From Dokdonella sp. (GTDB lineage Bacteria > Pseudomonadota > Gammaproteobacteria > Xanthomonadales > Rhodanobacteraceae), in contig JANQAE010000002.1 of the NCBI GenBank assembly GCA_024707225.1, positions 434,001 through 498,000 on the forward strand: a stretch of 64,000 nt of DNA, given 5' to 3'. The translations under genes were made by a program, and so were the position numbers. This document shows positions 48,314 through 58,730 of the stretch, piece by piece. The stretch's first letter is position 1. Each line of letters begins with the position of its first letter. The notes under the pieces were generated by a model. It was not told the DNA's origin and made no database searches. It saw nothing but the letters and a program-made list of their open reading frames with translations.

Positions 48314-49699
48314 ATGCCACGGCCGCTGTCGCTGCAGGCGCGCTCGCTGGCAGCGGCCGGTATCGCGCTGACGGCCTTCCTGGGTCTGGCGTTCTTCGCG
48401 CTCGACCAGGCGTTCTACGACGCCGCGGAAGGCTCGATGCGCGAGCGTCTGCAAAGCTACGTCTTCGCGTATCTGGCCGGGTCCGACACGACGCGCGGGG
48501 GCGAACTGCTGCCGCCGGAGTACGGACCCGATCCGCGTTTCGACCGTCCGGCCGGATCGGGTCTCTATGCGGGCATCGTCGGCGCCAAGATCCGCGGCGC
48601 CAAGGACCAGGTCTGGCGCTCGCCGTCGGCGCAGGGACGTGACCTGCCGTTCGGCGAGGAGCTGCCGCAGGGTGCGGTGCGCTTCCGCGGTCCGATCAGG
48701 ACCGAGCAGGGCGATCTGTTCCTGCTGTCGCAGGGTGTCACCTGGAACACGCCCGGCGGCGGCGAGCTGCAGCTGACGTTCCACGTCGCCGAGGACGTCA
48801 ACGGCCTGCGCCGCCAGGTCGAGATCTACCGGCGCACCCTGCTGGCCTGGCTCGGTGGCCTCGGCGTGCTGCTGCTGCTGTTGCTGATGGCGGTGCTGCA
48901 CTGGAGCCTGGCCCCGCTGCGGACGCTGACGCGCGATCTGCGCCGCGTCGAGCAGGGCAGCCAGCAGCGCCTGACCGGCAACTACCCGGTCGAGGTCGCC
49001 GGCATCACGACCGGCCTCAATGCGTTCATCGACGGCGAGCGCCATCGGCTGACGCGCTATCGCAACACGCTGGCCGATCTCGCACACAGCCTCAAGACGC
49101 CGCTGGCGGTGGTGCGCAACCAGCTCGAGTCCGACAGCGATCCGGAGCAGCTGCGCTGGACCGTGCTCGAACAGGTCGGCCGCATGGACGAGATCGTCGC
49201 CTATCAGCTCTCGCGCGCCGCGACCTCGGGGCATTCGACGTTCGCCGCGCCGCTGCCGGTCGAGCCGTACGCCGAGGAGGTCGTGCGCAGCCTCGAGAAG
49301 ATCTACGTCGCCAAGAACATCCTGTGCGAGTTCGACATCGACAGCCAGTCGCGCTTCCACGGCGAGCTCGGCGATCTGATGGAGGTGCTCGGCAACCTGC
49401 TCGAGAACGCGTTCAAGTGGGCCGCCCACCGCGTGGTGCTGACGGTGCGCGAGATCGCGACGCACGACAGGGCACGTCCGGGTCTGCAGATCCTCGTCGA
49501 GGACGACGGGCCGGGCATTCCCGAGGACAAGATCGAGCACATCCTGCAGCGCGGCGTGCGCGGCGACGAACGCGTGCAGGGACACGGCATCGGCCTTTCG
49601 ATCGTGCAGGACATCGTCAAGGCCTATCGCGGCGAGCTGGTCGTGTCGCGCTCGGCGCTCGGCGGCGCGCGCTTCGACGCGCGCTTCCGCGTCAACTGA
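48314..49699 (+). CDS. phoQ: Sensor histidine kinase, PhoQ
   Basis: A 461-residue membrane kinase. TM1 is about residues 10-30, a periplasmic sensor domain about 31-170, TM2 about 175-197, then HAMP. The phospho-acceptor is H258 in LADLAHSLKTPLAVV. ATP-lid motifs are the N-box LGNLLENAFKWA, VEDDGPGIPE and GHGIGLSIVQDIVKAY. The sensor domain fits the PhoQ family without the long acidic patch of enteric PhoQ. It forms one operon with PhoP. The 3' end faces acvB with 52 bases between them. Confidence 0.94.
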   Translation: MPRPLSLQARSLAAAGIALTAFLGLAFFALDQAFYDAAEGSMRERLQSYVFAYLAGSDTTRGGELLPPEYGPDPRFDRPAGSGLYAGIVGAKIRGAKDQVWRSPSAQGRDLPFGEELPQGAVRFRGPIRTEQGDLFLLSQGVTWNTPGGGELQLTFHVAEDVNGLRRQVEIYRRTLLAWLGGLGVLLLLLLMAVLHWSLAPLRTLTRDLRRVEQGSQQRLTGNYPVEVAGITTGLNAFIDGERHRLTRYRNTLADLAHSLKTPLAVVRNQLESDSDPEQLRWTVLEQVGRMDEIVAYQLSRAATSGHSTFAAPLPVEPYAEEVVRSLEKIYVAKNILCEFDIDSQSRFHGELGDLMEVLGNLLENAFKWAAHRVVLTVREIATHDRARPGLQILVEDDGPGIPEDKIEHILQRGVRGDERVQGHGIGLSIVQDIVKAYRGELVVSRSALGGARFDARFRVN

Positions 49700-49751
49700 G
49701 CGGCACCGGCCGGGCGGCCGCGTCGCTTGCGGCGCCGCCCGCGTTCCTGCA

Positions 49752-51212
49752 TCAACGCGCGGCGGCGCCCTCGAGGATCGTCGCGGTCAGGCGCTCGTAG
49801 TCGCCGCCGAAGTGGTGGTTGCCCGGCAGCGTGACGACGCGGAAGCGCTGGCGGTCGATGCGCGTGCAGGCGTTGTCGTCATCGCCTTCGCCGGCCACGC
49901 ACAACAGCGGCACCGTCAGTCTGTCGATTTCCGGCGCGACCGGCTGGCCGTCGTCGCTGTCGCTCATCCAGTTGCTGACGTGGAACTCGAAGGTCGCGTT
50001 CAATCCGGGCGCGAGCGCCGCACCGTAGGCGATCTGCGCACGCGTCGCCTCGGGCAGCCGGTTCAGCGCGAACGGCAGGACCTCCGCCCCCATCGAGTAG
50101 CCGATGACGATCGCGCTGCGCTTGCCCCAGCGCTGCAGATAGTGCGTCAGGATGCGGTCCAGATCCTGCGCGGTGCGTTCGGGCGTCTTGGCCGACCAGA
50201 AATACTTCAGCGTCGACAGGCCGACGACCGGAATGCCGCGGCCGGCCAGCGTGTCGGCGACCTCGCGATCGAGGCCGGCCCAGCCGCCGTCGCCGGTCAG
50301 GATCACAGCCATGCGATCGTCGGTGCCGCCGCTGGCCGGCACCTCGACCAGCGGCAGATCGGCCAGATCGGTCGGCGCGCCGGAGCGGTCGGCGCGCCGT
50401 GCGGCATCGGCCAGCGCGTCGAACGCGGCGAGATAGTCCGCGCGCCAGGACGGCTGCAGCCGGTAGTCCGCAGCGGCGCCGCTCGATGCGACATAGCGCG
50501 CGCCCGACACCGCGGCGACGAAGGCCGCGACGTCGCCGCCCGCCGCCGCCGATTGCAGCACGATCCACGGCGCCGGCGCGGCGGTCGGATCGAGCGCCTC
50601 GCGATGCGGCGTCGAGGCCGGACGGCTGCGCAGCGCGTAGGCGCCGCACAGGGACTTGTCGAGGGCGACGGTCGGCGAGAAGCCCAGGCTCAGCGCGCCG
50701 GCGAACGTGCCGGGCGGCTGCTGGACGAGGATCGCGTAGGCCATCGTCGCGCCGGCCCCGACACCGGCGAGCAGCGGTGGCATGAAGCTGGCCAGACGAT
50801 AGTGTGACTGCACAGCGCGGCCCAGGTCCTCGAAATCCGACGACAGGTACAGGCATGGCGCGCCGTCGCGATCGACGGTCGCGGCGAAGCGCGCATAGTC
50901 GATGCCGACGACCAGGGCGCCGCGCTCGGCCAGCGGCTCGGCCAGCGCCGTCATCGCCGCGTTCCATCCATCCTCGCCGGACATGTACAGCACGACGTCG
51001 CTGGGTACGCCGGCCGGCTCGATCACGGTCAGCGCGCCGAAGCGGCCGAACGCGAAGCCGGTGTCGGTGCGGATCGGGCCGGCGGCGACCGGTGGTGTCG
51101 CGTCCGCCGCCGCGGGGTGCGGCCGCTCGCCGTAGCGCAGCCACACCACGGCGGTGCCGATCACCAGCATGGTCATCGAGATCCAGAAGACGAGCGGGCG
51201 CAGTCGGGTCAT
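49752..51212 (-). CDS. acvB: AcvB/VirJ-family periplasmic hydrolase
   Basis: A 486-residue protein with an N-terminal signal anchor (VFWISMTMLVIGTAVVWL) and two alpha/beta regions. The C-terminal VirJ domain carries the serine-hydrolase motif GYSMG (371-375, S373), preceded by VILTGDGGW (an acidic loop), and a late GNHHFGG that supplies the histidine. In Agrobacterium AcvB hydrolyses lysyl-phosphatidylglycerol made by the adjacent synthase (as I recall the literature). The start codon overlaps the mprF stop as ATGA, supporting the same role: removing the lysyl group in the periplasm. Confidence 0.88.
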   Translation of the reverse strand: MTRLRPLVFWISMTMLVIGTAVVWLRYGERPHPAAADATPPVAAGPIRTDTGFAFGRFGALTVIEPAGVPSDVVLYMSGEDGWNAAMTALAEPLAERGALVVGIDYARFAATVDRDGAPCLYLSSDFEDLGRAVQSHYRLASFMPPLLAGVGAGATMAYAILVQQPPGTFAGALSLGFSPTVALDKSLCGAYALRSRPASTPHREALDPTAAPAPWIVLQSAAAGGDVAAFVAAVSGARYVASSGAAADYRLQPSWRADYLAAFDALADAARRADRSGAPTDLADLPLVEVPASGGTDDRMAVILTGDGGWAGLDREVADTLAGRGIPVVGLSTLKYFWSAKTPERTAQDLDRILTHYLQRWGKRSAIVIGYSMGAEVLPFALNRLPEATRAQIAYGAALAPGLNATFEFHVSNWMSDSDDGQPVAPEIDRLTVPLLCVAGEGDDDNACTRIDRQRFRVVTLPGNHHFGGDYERLTATILEGAAAR

Positions 51213-53807
51213 GAGTCGGATCGTGTCGGAGGCGGAGGATGGGACGGCCCGCGCAGCGCGGCCGGACCACGATTGATCAGGCGGGTCAGATCGAGGAAGA
51301 CGCCGGCCAGGTGCACACCGCCGGGCGCGGCCAGATAGCGCGGCCGCCAGTCCGGGCCGAACTTGTCCTTGTAGCGGCGCAGCCCTTCGAAGCCGTAGAA
51401 GCGCTCGCCGTGGCCGGCCAGGAAGCCGAGCAGGCGCTGCGAGCGCGCGGCCAGGCGATGGCGCGCCATGCCCGAGAGCGGCGCCATGCCGAGATTGAAG
51501 CTGCGATAGCCCTGTGCCTTGCCCCAGAGCATCAGCTCGATGAACAGGACATCCATGACGCCGCGCGGCGCGTCGGCGGCATGGCGCATCAGGTCGATCG
51601 ACAGTTCGCCGCCGGCCGGCGCCGGCCACAGGTTCGCGAACGCGACCGGTGTGCCGTCGGCGGCCAGGACGACCGCGGCCGGAAAGCGGCGCAGATAATC
51701 CTCGTCGAAGAAGCCCAGCGAGAAACCCTTCTCGCTGCCGGCCTTGAGCGCCAGCCACTGGTCGGAGATGCGCCGCAGCGCCGGCAGCCACGCGCCGATC
51801 TCCTCGGCGGCCAGATGCACGACGCGCAGCCCCTCGCGCTGGCCGCGGTTGCGCGACTGGCGCAGCTCGGCGCGCGCGCTGCCTTCCAGGCCGAACGTGG
51901 TCAGGTCGACCACGGCTTCCTCGCCGAGCTTGACCAGGGCCAGGCCGAGGTCGAGATAGGCCTCCAGATCCTCGCGATCGACCTGATAGAACACGCAGCG
52001 CAGATCGCGCTGGTCGGCCATCTCGCGGAACGTCCAGCGCAGCCGCGCGCGCTCCTCGGGCGAGCCGAGCGGATCGCCCATCGCGATCAGCGAACGACCG
52101 CCCTGGCGGAACATCAGCAGACCGCCGTCACCGGTGGTCAGCAGCGCCTTGTCGCCGAGATAGGCCAGATTGGCCTGGCTGCGCGTCGCGCCGTCGATGC
52201 GCGGCTTGAGTGCGTCGAGCTGCTCGCGGTCGGGCAGCGGATCGCGTCGCGGCGCCGGCCGCAGCAACTGCCACAGCGCGACCAGCGACAGCACGATCAC
52301 CACGGCCAGCAGCGCGCGCAGCGCACGCGGTGCGTCGCCGCTGAGCTCGAACTGCCACCACAGCCGGTTGCGATACGGCACGTTGCGGTACGCGAACAGC
52401 ATCAGCCAGCCGGTGCCGAGCACGACCAGCGCGACGTTGCGCCACCAGATCGGACTGAAGCGTGCCTCGAGCACCGCCGCCGGGCGCGAGAAGTGGCTGC
52501 GGCCGGCCAGCAGCAGTGCGGCCAGCACGACGAACGCGGCGATCAGCAACGGCGGGTCGCCGCGGATCAGTGCGGATCGGCACGCCGGCCGTGAGCACGC
52601 CGAGGGTCAGCAGCCAGGCGCCGTGGCTGCAGCGCTGGATGCCGAGCGCGAGCACCAGCAGGAATACGCCGAGCAGGCTGCCGAGCAGATGCGACAGTTC
52701 CAGCAGCGGCAACGGTGCCGAGACCACGGTCTGCTCGGGCACCGGCAGCACGCCGGCCACCAGCAGCCAGGCACCGGCCGTGAACACCGCCGCCGCCGCG
52801 ACGGCCGGGATCACCGAGGCGGCCAGCCGCGAGAAGCGGCGGGCCGTGCCGCCGGCGCTCCAGACGACCATGCCGGCCAGTGCCAGCAGCAGCGGGACCA
52901 CGTAGTAGACGAGGCGATAGGCGACGATCGAGGCGAGCAGGGCGTTGCGATCGATCTGCGGCAGGGTCTGGATCAGGGTCCACTCGAACACGCCGAGCCC
53001 GGCCGGTACGGTCGAGATCACGCCGGCGAGGATCGCGATCACATAGCTGCCGGCGAATTCGATGAACGGCGGCGCGCCATCCGGCAGCATCACGTACAGC
53101 GCGCCGGCCGCGCAGCACAGCTCCGCGGCGCTGATCAGCAGCGCCAGGCCGGCGACGTGCCGGCTCGGCAGCCGCAGCGAGACCCGGCCGATCGACAGCT
53201 GGCGCGGCTGGCGGCCGAGCGCGATCAGGCCGGCCGCGAGCACGCCGAGGATCGCGATGCCGAGGCCGCGCCAGAACGTCGCATCGCCGGGCAGCACCGC
53301 GCGCCAGATGGGCCGGCGCCGCGCCAGGGTCAGGCCGGTCAGGCTCCAGGCACCGAGCAGGAACGCCAGACTGACGTGTACGGCGATCCGGCCGACGTCG
53401 GCCAGGCCGACGCCGGCGTCGCCGTAGCCTTTCAGACGCACCGTGCCGCCGGTCAGCGGCGCCAGGCCGAGACTATGGCCGAGCGCATTGGCGACGAACG
53501 AGGTCGCCGCGAGGCGGGCCGGCGCGACGCGCTTGTCGACCAGGGCCAGCCCCTGGCGGTCGAACAGCACCAGCAAGGCATAGCTGGCCAGCGTCAGGGC
53601 CAGGCCGGCCGCCAGCGCGCGCAGCGGGACTGCGCGCAGCTCGGCCATCAGCTGATCCCAGTGCGTATCGCGGAACTCGTGCTCGAGTGCGTAGAGCGCC
53701 AGCGCGACCACCAGGACACCGAGCACGCTGCGCAGACGCGTCGGCGAGAAGGGCAGTTTCACGCAGTGTGGGTTCGGTCGGTCCGGCGATCCGGGGGCGC
53801 CGTGCAT
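51209..53807 (-). CDS. mprF: Phosphatidylglycerol lysyltransferase/flippase, MprF-like, frameshifted
   Basis: The N-terminal flippase module (residues 30-480) has many TM helices, including SLGLAPLTGGTVRLKGYGDA and SYVIAILAGVISTVPAGLGV. The C-terminal DUF2156-like synthase domain is recognisable in NLAYLGDKALLTTGDGGLLM, GRSLIAMGDPLG and RGVMDVLFIELMLWGKAQGY, ending in KDKFGPDWRPRY. The two parts lie in different frames, with the switch near 52575. The span has one base too many. The enzyme transfers lysine (or alanine) from tRNA to phosphatidylglycerol and flips the product, lowering sensitivity to cationic peptides. The start is uncertain: ATG 53807 or GTG 53762. AcvB is coupled downstream. 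Confidence 0.88.
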
Positions 53808-53973
53808 GCTACTGCGGCGGGCCCCGCCTTGGCACGCGACGGCGCGGGCCGTCCGTCCGTCATTCAGCTTGCCGGGGCGGTCCGTGCGCGGAGCGCCCCG
53901 GCATCACGACACGGTGTGCAAAGCAACATCGCTTTGCGCAGAATGCGACCAATCCCCAGGTGACCTCCGATCG

Positions 53974-55037
53974 ATGGCTCCGAACGCGCCCCTGTTTCCG
54001 ACACCGGCGGGCCGCCGCTCGCCCCAGCTGAGCGTCGTGGTGCCCTGCTTCAACGAGGAGGCGGTCATCGGCCAGACGCATCAGCGGCTGACCGCGCCTG
54101 CGCCGCCGCGGCCGGCGACGATTACGAGATCGTCTACGTCGACGACGGCTCGCGCGATGCCACCTGGTCGCTGCTGGAGGATCTCGCCGGCGCGGACGGC
54201 CACGTCGTCGCGGTTTCGCTGTCGCGCAACTTCGGTCACCAGCTCGCGCTGAGCGGCGGCCTGTCGGTCGCGCGCGGCGAGCGCATCCTGATGATCGACG
54301 CCGACCTGCAGGATCCGCCCGAGCTGCTCGGCGAGATGATGCGGCGCATGGACGCCGGTGCCGACGTGGTCTACGGCCTGCGCACCGAGCGCGAAGGCGA
54401 GACCGCGTTCAAGAAGTCGAGCGCGCGGCTGTTCTACCGCACGCTCAACCGGCTGACCGACCTGCCGATCCCCGAGAACGTGGGCGATTTCCGCCTGATC
54501 AACCGCCGCGTGCTCGACGCGCTGCTCGCGATGCCCGAGCAGCACCGCTTCGTGCGCGGCCTGATCGCCTGGCTCGGCTTCCGCCAGGAGGCCCTGCCGT
54601 ACGTGCGCCATGCGCGCGCGGCCGGCGAGACCAAGTATCCGCTGCGGCGCATGCTCAAGCTCGCGGCCGACGCGATCACCGGCTTCTCGGTGCGTCCGCT
54701 GCGCGTCAGCATCCTGTTCGCCGGACTCTCGTTCGGCGTGGCGCTGGCGATCCTGCTCTATGCGCTGGGCTCCTGGATGCTCGGCAATACCGCGCGCGGC
54801 TGGACCAGCCTGATCATCATCGTCGCGCTGTTCTCGGGCGTGCAGCTGCTGTGCCTGGGCATCATCGGCGAGTACCTCGGCCGGATGTTCATGGAACTCA
54901 AGCGCAGGCCGCTGTTCGTGTTCCGCGAAATCAGGGCCGGCAATCGGGCCAGTGGCGGCTCAGGATCGAAGACGGCACCTGCCGCCGTGAACGCGGTGCC
55001 GACTCTCTCCGCCGAGCCGACGCAACCGGTGGAATGA
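53974..55037 (+). CDS. Family 2 glycosyltransferase, DPM/GtrB-like, frameshifted
   Basis: The N-terminus (MAPNAPLF) leads into LSVVVPCFNEEAVIGQTHQR. At about 54095 the frame must shift by one base to continue as YEIVYVDDGSRDATWSLLED, VSLSRNFGHQLALSGGL and MIDADLQDPPELLGEM (the metal-binding DxD). It ends with two TM helices (ILFAGLSFGVALAILLYALG and SLIIIVALFSGVQLLCLGII) and the end GRMFMELKRRPLF. The span lacks one base. It probably loads a sugar onto undecaprenyl phosphate. The downstream mannosyltransferase gene starts 2 bases after this stop, so the pair is likely one operon. Confidence 0.87.
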
Positions 55038-55038
55038 C

Positions 55039-56218
55039 GTGACGGCCATCCAGGGCTCGATCCAGACCGTGCGTCGCAGCTGGCCGCCGGCCGTGACGGG
55101 ATTGTGGTCGCGCCTGGCGCAAAGTCCGCTGATTCCGATCCTCGGGCTATACCTGCTGTCGCGCGCCGCACTGGCTGCGATCGGCTATCTGGCCGTCTTT
55201 ACCGTCGACGATGCGACGTATCTGGCGACCGGCCGGTCGCTGTGGTGCCGCTGGGATTGCGGCTGGTATCTGGACATCGTGCGCAACGGCTATTCGACGG
55301 CCAGCGCCGTGGATCAACCGGGTCAGACGAACTTCGCGTTCTTTCCGGTGTATCCGATTCTCATTTCGGCGCTGTCGGCACTGCTCGGCATCGGACCTCA
55401 CGGCCGCGCTGACGATCTCGAACCTGTGCTTCGTCGCGGCGCTCGTCTACATTCATCGTTATGCGCGACTGCTCGGCTTCTCGCCTCGAACCGCGCTTCT
55501 GAGCGTGGCCCTGATGTGCTTCGTTCCGCAAGGCTTCGTGTTCTCGGCTGCGTACACGGAGAGCCTTTTCGTGCTGCTGCTGGCCGGCGCGATGGTTCAC
55601 CTGCGTCAGGGGCAGTTCCTGGTGGCCGGCTTGATGGCGGCGACGCTGTCGGCGGTCCGCGCCAACGGCGTCTTCTTCGTGTTCTTCGCGCTGTTCTGGA
55701 TCGTTCGCAGCTGCGGCTGGGCGACTGTGCTGCAGCCGTGGCGACGCCCGCAGGTGTTCGTGCCGGTCGTTCTGGCGCCGCTGGGACTGTTCTGCTTCTG
55801 GTTCTACGCGTTCATCTCGACGGGAGACGCTTTCGCTCAAGCGTCCACCGTCGCCCACGGATGGGGCTGGCATTCGGACCTGCCCTGGCGAAACCTCGCG
55901 ACCCATCTGCGGGGCGACATCGCGTCGAAGTACTGGGCGCTGTGCAGCCTGGCGGCCTTCGGGAGCTCGCTGTTGCTGTTGCGCTACCGGCTGTACGAAG
56001 AATTCTGCCTGTGCGCGTTGATCCTCCTGCTGCTCTGGACTGGGCAGATTCCCAATTCGCTGCTCCGGTACACGATCGTCCTGTTTCCGATTGCAATCGC
56101 ACTCGCGCGCTGCCTCGAGGGACGCGTGGTCGCCACCGCCTGCGTGTTCTCCTGTTTCTCACTGCTCAACGGCTTCCTGATGACCGCATGGACCATCGGC
56201 AGACAGATCACGATCTGA
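55039..56218 (+). CDS. Polytopic mannosyltransferase (PIG-V-like), frameshifted
   Basis: A membrane GT-C-type protein starting at GTG. The first helix is PLIPILGLYLLSRAALAAIG. A catalytic-type acidic loop follows (RWDCGWYLDIVRNGY with W-D-x-x-W-Y), then FAFFPVYPILISALSALLG. Near 55399 the frame changes by one base and continues as ALTISNLCFVAALVYIHRYA to GRQITI. The span has one base too many. PIG-V-like bacterial enzymes transfer mannose from a lipid donor. The upstream GT2 would make that donor. Some alternative (other GT-C family) is possible. Confidence 0.8.
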
Positions 56219-56223
56219 ACGAC

Positions 56224-56814
56224 ATGCCGGCGATCCGGCGCTGGCCGCTGCTGGCGGTACTGGTCGCGGTCGGCTGCGCGTACGTGGGCGCGTTCGTGTT
56301 CTTCGTGACGCACAGCGAGGATTTCGTGGAACGTCGATTCGAAGAAGACGCGTTCCGCCACGCCTGCTCACACGGCCCGACGATGCCCATCGTGTTCGAT
56401 CTCGGTCCGGGGCGTCCCGATCTGGAGCGGCTCGGTACCGGCTGGAATGCGCCCGAGCCCACGGGCATCTGGACCAGCGACGAAGAAGCCTCGTTGATGG
56501 TCTGCGTGCCGGCCGGACAGGATCTATCGATCGATGTGGCATTTCACAGCTTCGTCGCGCGCCGGCATCCGGAGGTGACCGTCGAGCTGCTCGCGAACGC
56601 AACCCCGCTCGCCCGCTGGGACACGCGGCTCGGGCGAGATCGGGTCGTCGACCGCGTCTCCCTGCCTCGCGCCGTGGTCGGCGACGGTCGCGTCAAGCTC
56701 ACGTTCCGCGTCGACACGCCGGCGTCGCCGCTGTCGCGCCGTGCGGGGAGCGACCGCCGCCGCCTCGGCGTGTTCGTTTCGCGCCTGGCGATCGAGCCGG
56801 CCGATGCCTCGTGA
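56224..56814 (+). CDS. Hypothetical membrane-anchored protein
   Basis: A 196-residue protein with one N-terminal TM helix (WPLLAVLVAVGCAYVGAFVF) and an extracytoplasmic beta-rich domain. It shows FDLGPGRPDLERLGTGWNAP, EASLMVCVPAGQDLSIDVAF and FRVDTPASPLSRRAG. I do not recognise it with confidence; the pattern resembles the C-terminal carbohydrate-binding-like module appended to some bacterial glycosyltransferases. It starts 6 bases after the mannosyltransferase stop, so it is probably its partner. Confidence 0.65.
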   Translation: MPAIRRWPLLAVLVAVGCAYVGAFVFFVTHSEDFVERRFEEDAFRHACSHGPTMPIVFDLGPGRPDLERLGTGWNAPEPTGIWTSDEEASLMVCVPAGQDLSIDVAFHSFVARRHPEVTVELLANATPLARWDTRLGRDRVVDRVSLPRAVVGDGRVKLTFRVDTPASPLSRRAGSDRRRLGVFVSRLAIEPADAS

Positions 56815-56877
56815 ACGCGGCGGGAGGGCAGGTTCGGCTCTCGCAGGCCGGCCATCCAACCCACCCGTGAGGCGCAC

Positions 56878-57306
56878 GTGACACCGTCCGATCTCCCGCT
56901 GCTCGTCACCGGGGCCGAGCTGCAGCATCTGGTCTCGCATGAGGCGGTCTTCACCCGCAGCTACGGGTTCGTCGTCGTGCGCGCCGCGCCTGGTCTGTGC
57001 GAGCTGGAGGTGCCGCATCTGCCGCAGTACGAGCGCCCCGGCGGCATCGCCAGCGGACAGGTGCTGATGAATGCGGCCGACGTCGCGATGTGGCTGGCGA
57101 TCAAGACCGTGCGCGGCCTGGACGATCCTTCGGTGACCGGTCACATGCAGACACAGTTTCTACGCAGCGTGCGCGGCGAGGCGTTCCGCTGCGTGGCGCA
57201 GCTGATCCAGCTGAGCCGGCGCACCGCCTATGGCGAGGCGCGCTGCCTCGATCTGCGCGGCGACCTGCTCGCGCATCACACGCTGACCTTCATCAGTCCG
57301 GTATAG
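56878..57306 (+). CDS. Hotdog-fold thioesterase, PaaI-like
   Basis: A 142-residue protein. The core helix-strand pattern is GGIASGQVLMNAADVAMWLAIK, followed by VTGHMQTQFLRSVRGEAFRC and AYGEARCLDLRGDLLAHHTLTF. The catalytic aspartate position of PaaI-like enzymes (ADVAM region) is present. It starts at GTG. Likely a cytoplasmic acyl-CoA thioesterase with unknown substrate. It is convergent with the his operon and unrelated by function to the glycosyltransferases upstream. Confidence 0.85.
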   Translation: MTPSDLPLLVTGAELQHLVSHEAVFTRSYGFVVVRAAPGLCELEVPHLPQYERPGGIASGQVLMNAADVAMWLAIKTVRGLDDPSVTGHMQTQFLRSVRGEAFRCVAQLIQLSRRTAYGEARCLDLRGDLLAHHTLTFISPV

Positions 57307-57342
57307 CGCGCACCTGTCCAGTCTGGCCCGGACCCGTGCGCG

Positions 57343-57957
57343 TCAGCGCGGACGGTGGCGCGCGGCGAGCTCGCCGACGACGTCGGCCAGCGTCAGATCG
57401 CCGCTGCGCAGCAGCACCAGCAGGTGGAACACCAGATCGGCGGCCTCGGCGCGCAGCTCGTCGCGGTCGCCGGCGACCGCGGCCAGCGCGGTCTCCAGGC
57501 CTTCCTCGCCGACCTTCTGCGCCTGGCGCTTGGTTCCGCGCGCGAACAGGCCGGCGACGTAGCTGGTCTCGGGATCGGCGCCTCGGCGCGATTCGATCAA
57601 CGCCTCGAGCCGGTTCAGCCACGGATGCGCATCGCCTTCGCCGTCGAAGCAGCTGGCCGTGCCGGTGTGGCAGGTCGGACCGGCCGGCAGCGCCTGGCAC
57701 AGCACGCTGTCTGCGTCGCAGTCGAGCGCCAGCGAGACCAGATTCAGCACATGGCCCGAGGTCTCGCCCTTCTTCCACAATCGGCCGCGACTGCGCGAAT
57801 GGAAATGCACCTGGCCGCTGGCGAGCGTCGCGGCCAGGGCCTCGCGGTCGGCGTAACCGAGCATCAGGACGCGGCCGTCGTGTGCGTGCTGCACGATCAC
57901 CGGCACCAGGCCACCGCCCTTGTCCCAGTCGACGCGGTCGATCAGCTCGCCGCTCAC
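57343..57957 (-). CDS. hisIE: Bifunctional phosphoribosyl-AMP cyclohydrolase / phosphoribosyl-ATP pyrophosphatase
   Basis: A 204-residue fusion. The HisI domain (1-~110) has [20 protein letters not shown], the metal-binding DCDADSVL and [17 protein letters not shown]. The HisE domain (~115-204) has [30 protein letters not shown] and [11 protein letters not shown]. It catalyses steps 2 and 3 of histidine synthesis. The start is GTG at 57957, overlapping the hisF stop as GTGA. Last gene of the operon. Confidence 0.96.
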   Translation of the reverse strand: MSGELIDRVDWDKGGGLVPVIVQHAHDGRVLMLGYADREALAATLASGQVHFHSRSRGRLWKKGETSGHVLNLVSLALDCDADSVLCQALPAGPTCHTGTASCFDGEGDAHPWLNRLEALIESRRGADPETSYVAGLFARGTKRQAQKVGEEGLETALAAVAGDRDELRAEAADLVFHLLVLLRSGDLTLADVVGELAARHRPR

Positions 57958-58730
57958 AGCCGCACCTCGATGCCGCGCGCGGCCAGATAGCGCTTCAGGT
58001 CACCGATGTGAATCTCCCCGCTGTGGAACACGCTGGCGGCGAGCGCCGCATCGGCCTCGCCGCGTTCGAAGACCTCGGCGAAGTGCTCGGGCGCGCCGGC
58101 GCCGCCGGATGCGACCAGCGGCAGCCGCGTCGCCGCGCGCACGGCCGCCAGCTGCGCGTGCGCATAGCCGCCGCGCACGCCGTCGGCGCGGATCGCATTG
58201 AGCACGATCTCGCCGGCGCCGCGCTCGCCGATCTCGCGGACCCAGCCGAGCAGGTCGCGGCCGCTGTCCGACGCGCGGTCGGGGCGTCCGCTGTCGGCGA
58301 TCACGCGCCAGCTGCCGTGATCGTCGCTCGCCGCGTCGACGTCGATGCCGATCACCACGCACTGGCTGCCGAAGCGGGCGGCCAGCTCGCCGATCAGCCC
58401 GGGCCGGGCCAGGGCCGGGCTGTTGACCGAGATCTTGTCGGCGCCGGCCGCCAGTACCTGCTCGGCATCGGCGACCGTCCGGATGCCGCCGGCGACGCAG
58501 AACGGAATGTCGAGCTCGGCGGCGACGCGCGCGATCCAGCCGGTGTCGACGCGCCGGCCCTCGGGGCTGGCGGTGATGTCGTAGAACACGAGCTCGTCGG
58601 CGCCCTCCTCGGCATAGCGGCGCGACAGCTCCAGGATGTCGCCGACCACGCGATGGTCGCGGAAGCGCACGCCCTTGACGACGACGCCACCGGCGACGTC
58701 GAGGCACGGAATCAGGCGATGCGCGAGCAT
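57954..58730 (-). CDS. hisF: Imidazole glycerol phosphate synthase, cyclase subunit
   Basis: A 258-residue TIM barrel with catalytic D11 in IPCLDVAGG and D130 in VIGIDVD. Phosphate-binding loops are [20 protein letters not shown] and [16 protein letters not shown]. The subunit uses ammonia channelled from HisH to form imidazole glycerol phosphate and AICAR. It overlaps hisA by 19 bases and hisIE by 4, so translation is coupled. All key residues are present. Confidence 0.97.
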   Translation of the reverse strand: MLAHRLIPCLDVAGGVVVKGVRFRDHRVVGDILELSRRYAEEGADELVFYDITASPEGRRVDTGWIARVAAELDIPFCVAGGIRTVADAEQVLAAGADKISVNSPALARPGLIGELAARFGSQCVVIGIDVDAASDDHGSWRVIADSGRPDRASDSGRDLLGWVREIGERGAGEIVLNAIRADGVRGGYAHAQLAAVRAATRLPLVASGGAGAPEHFAEVFERGEADAALAASVFHSGEIHIGDLKRYLAARGIEVRL

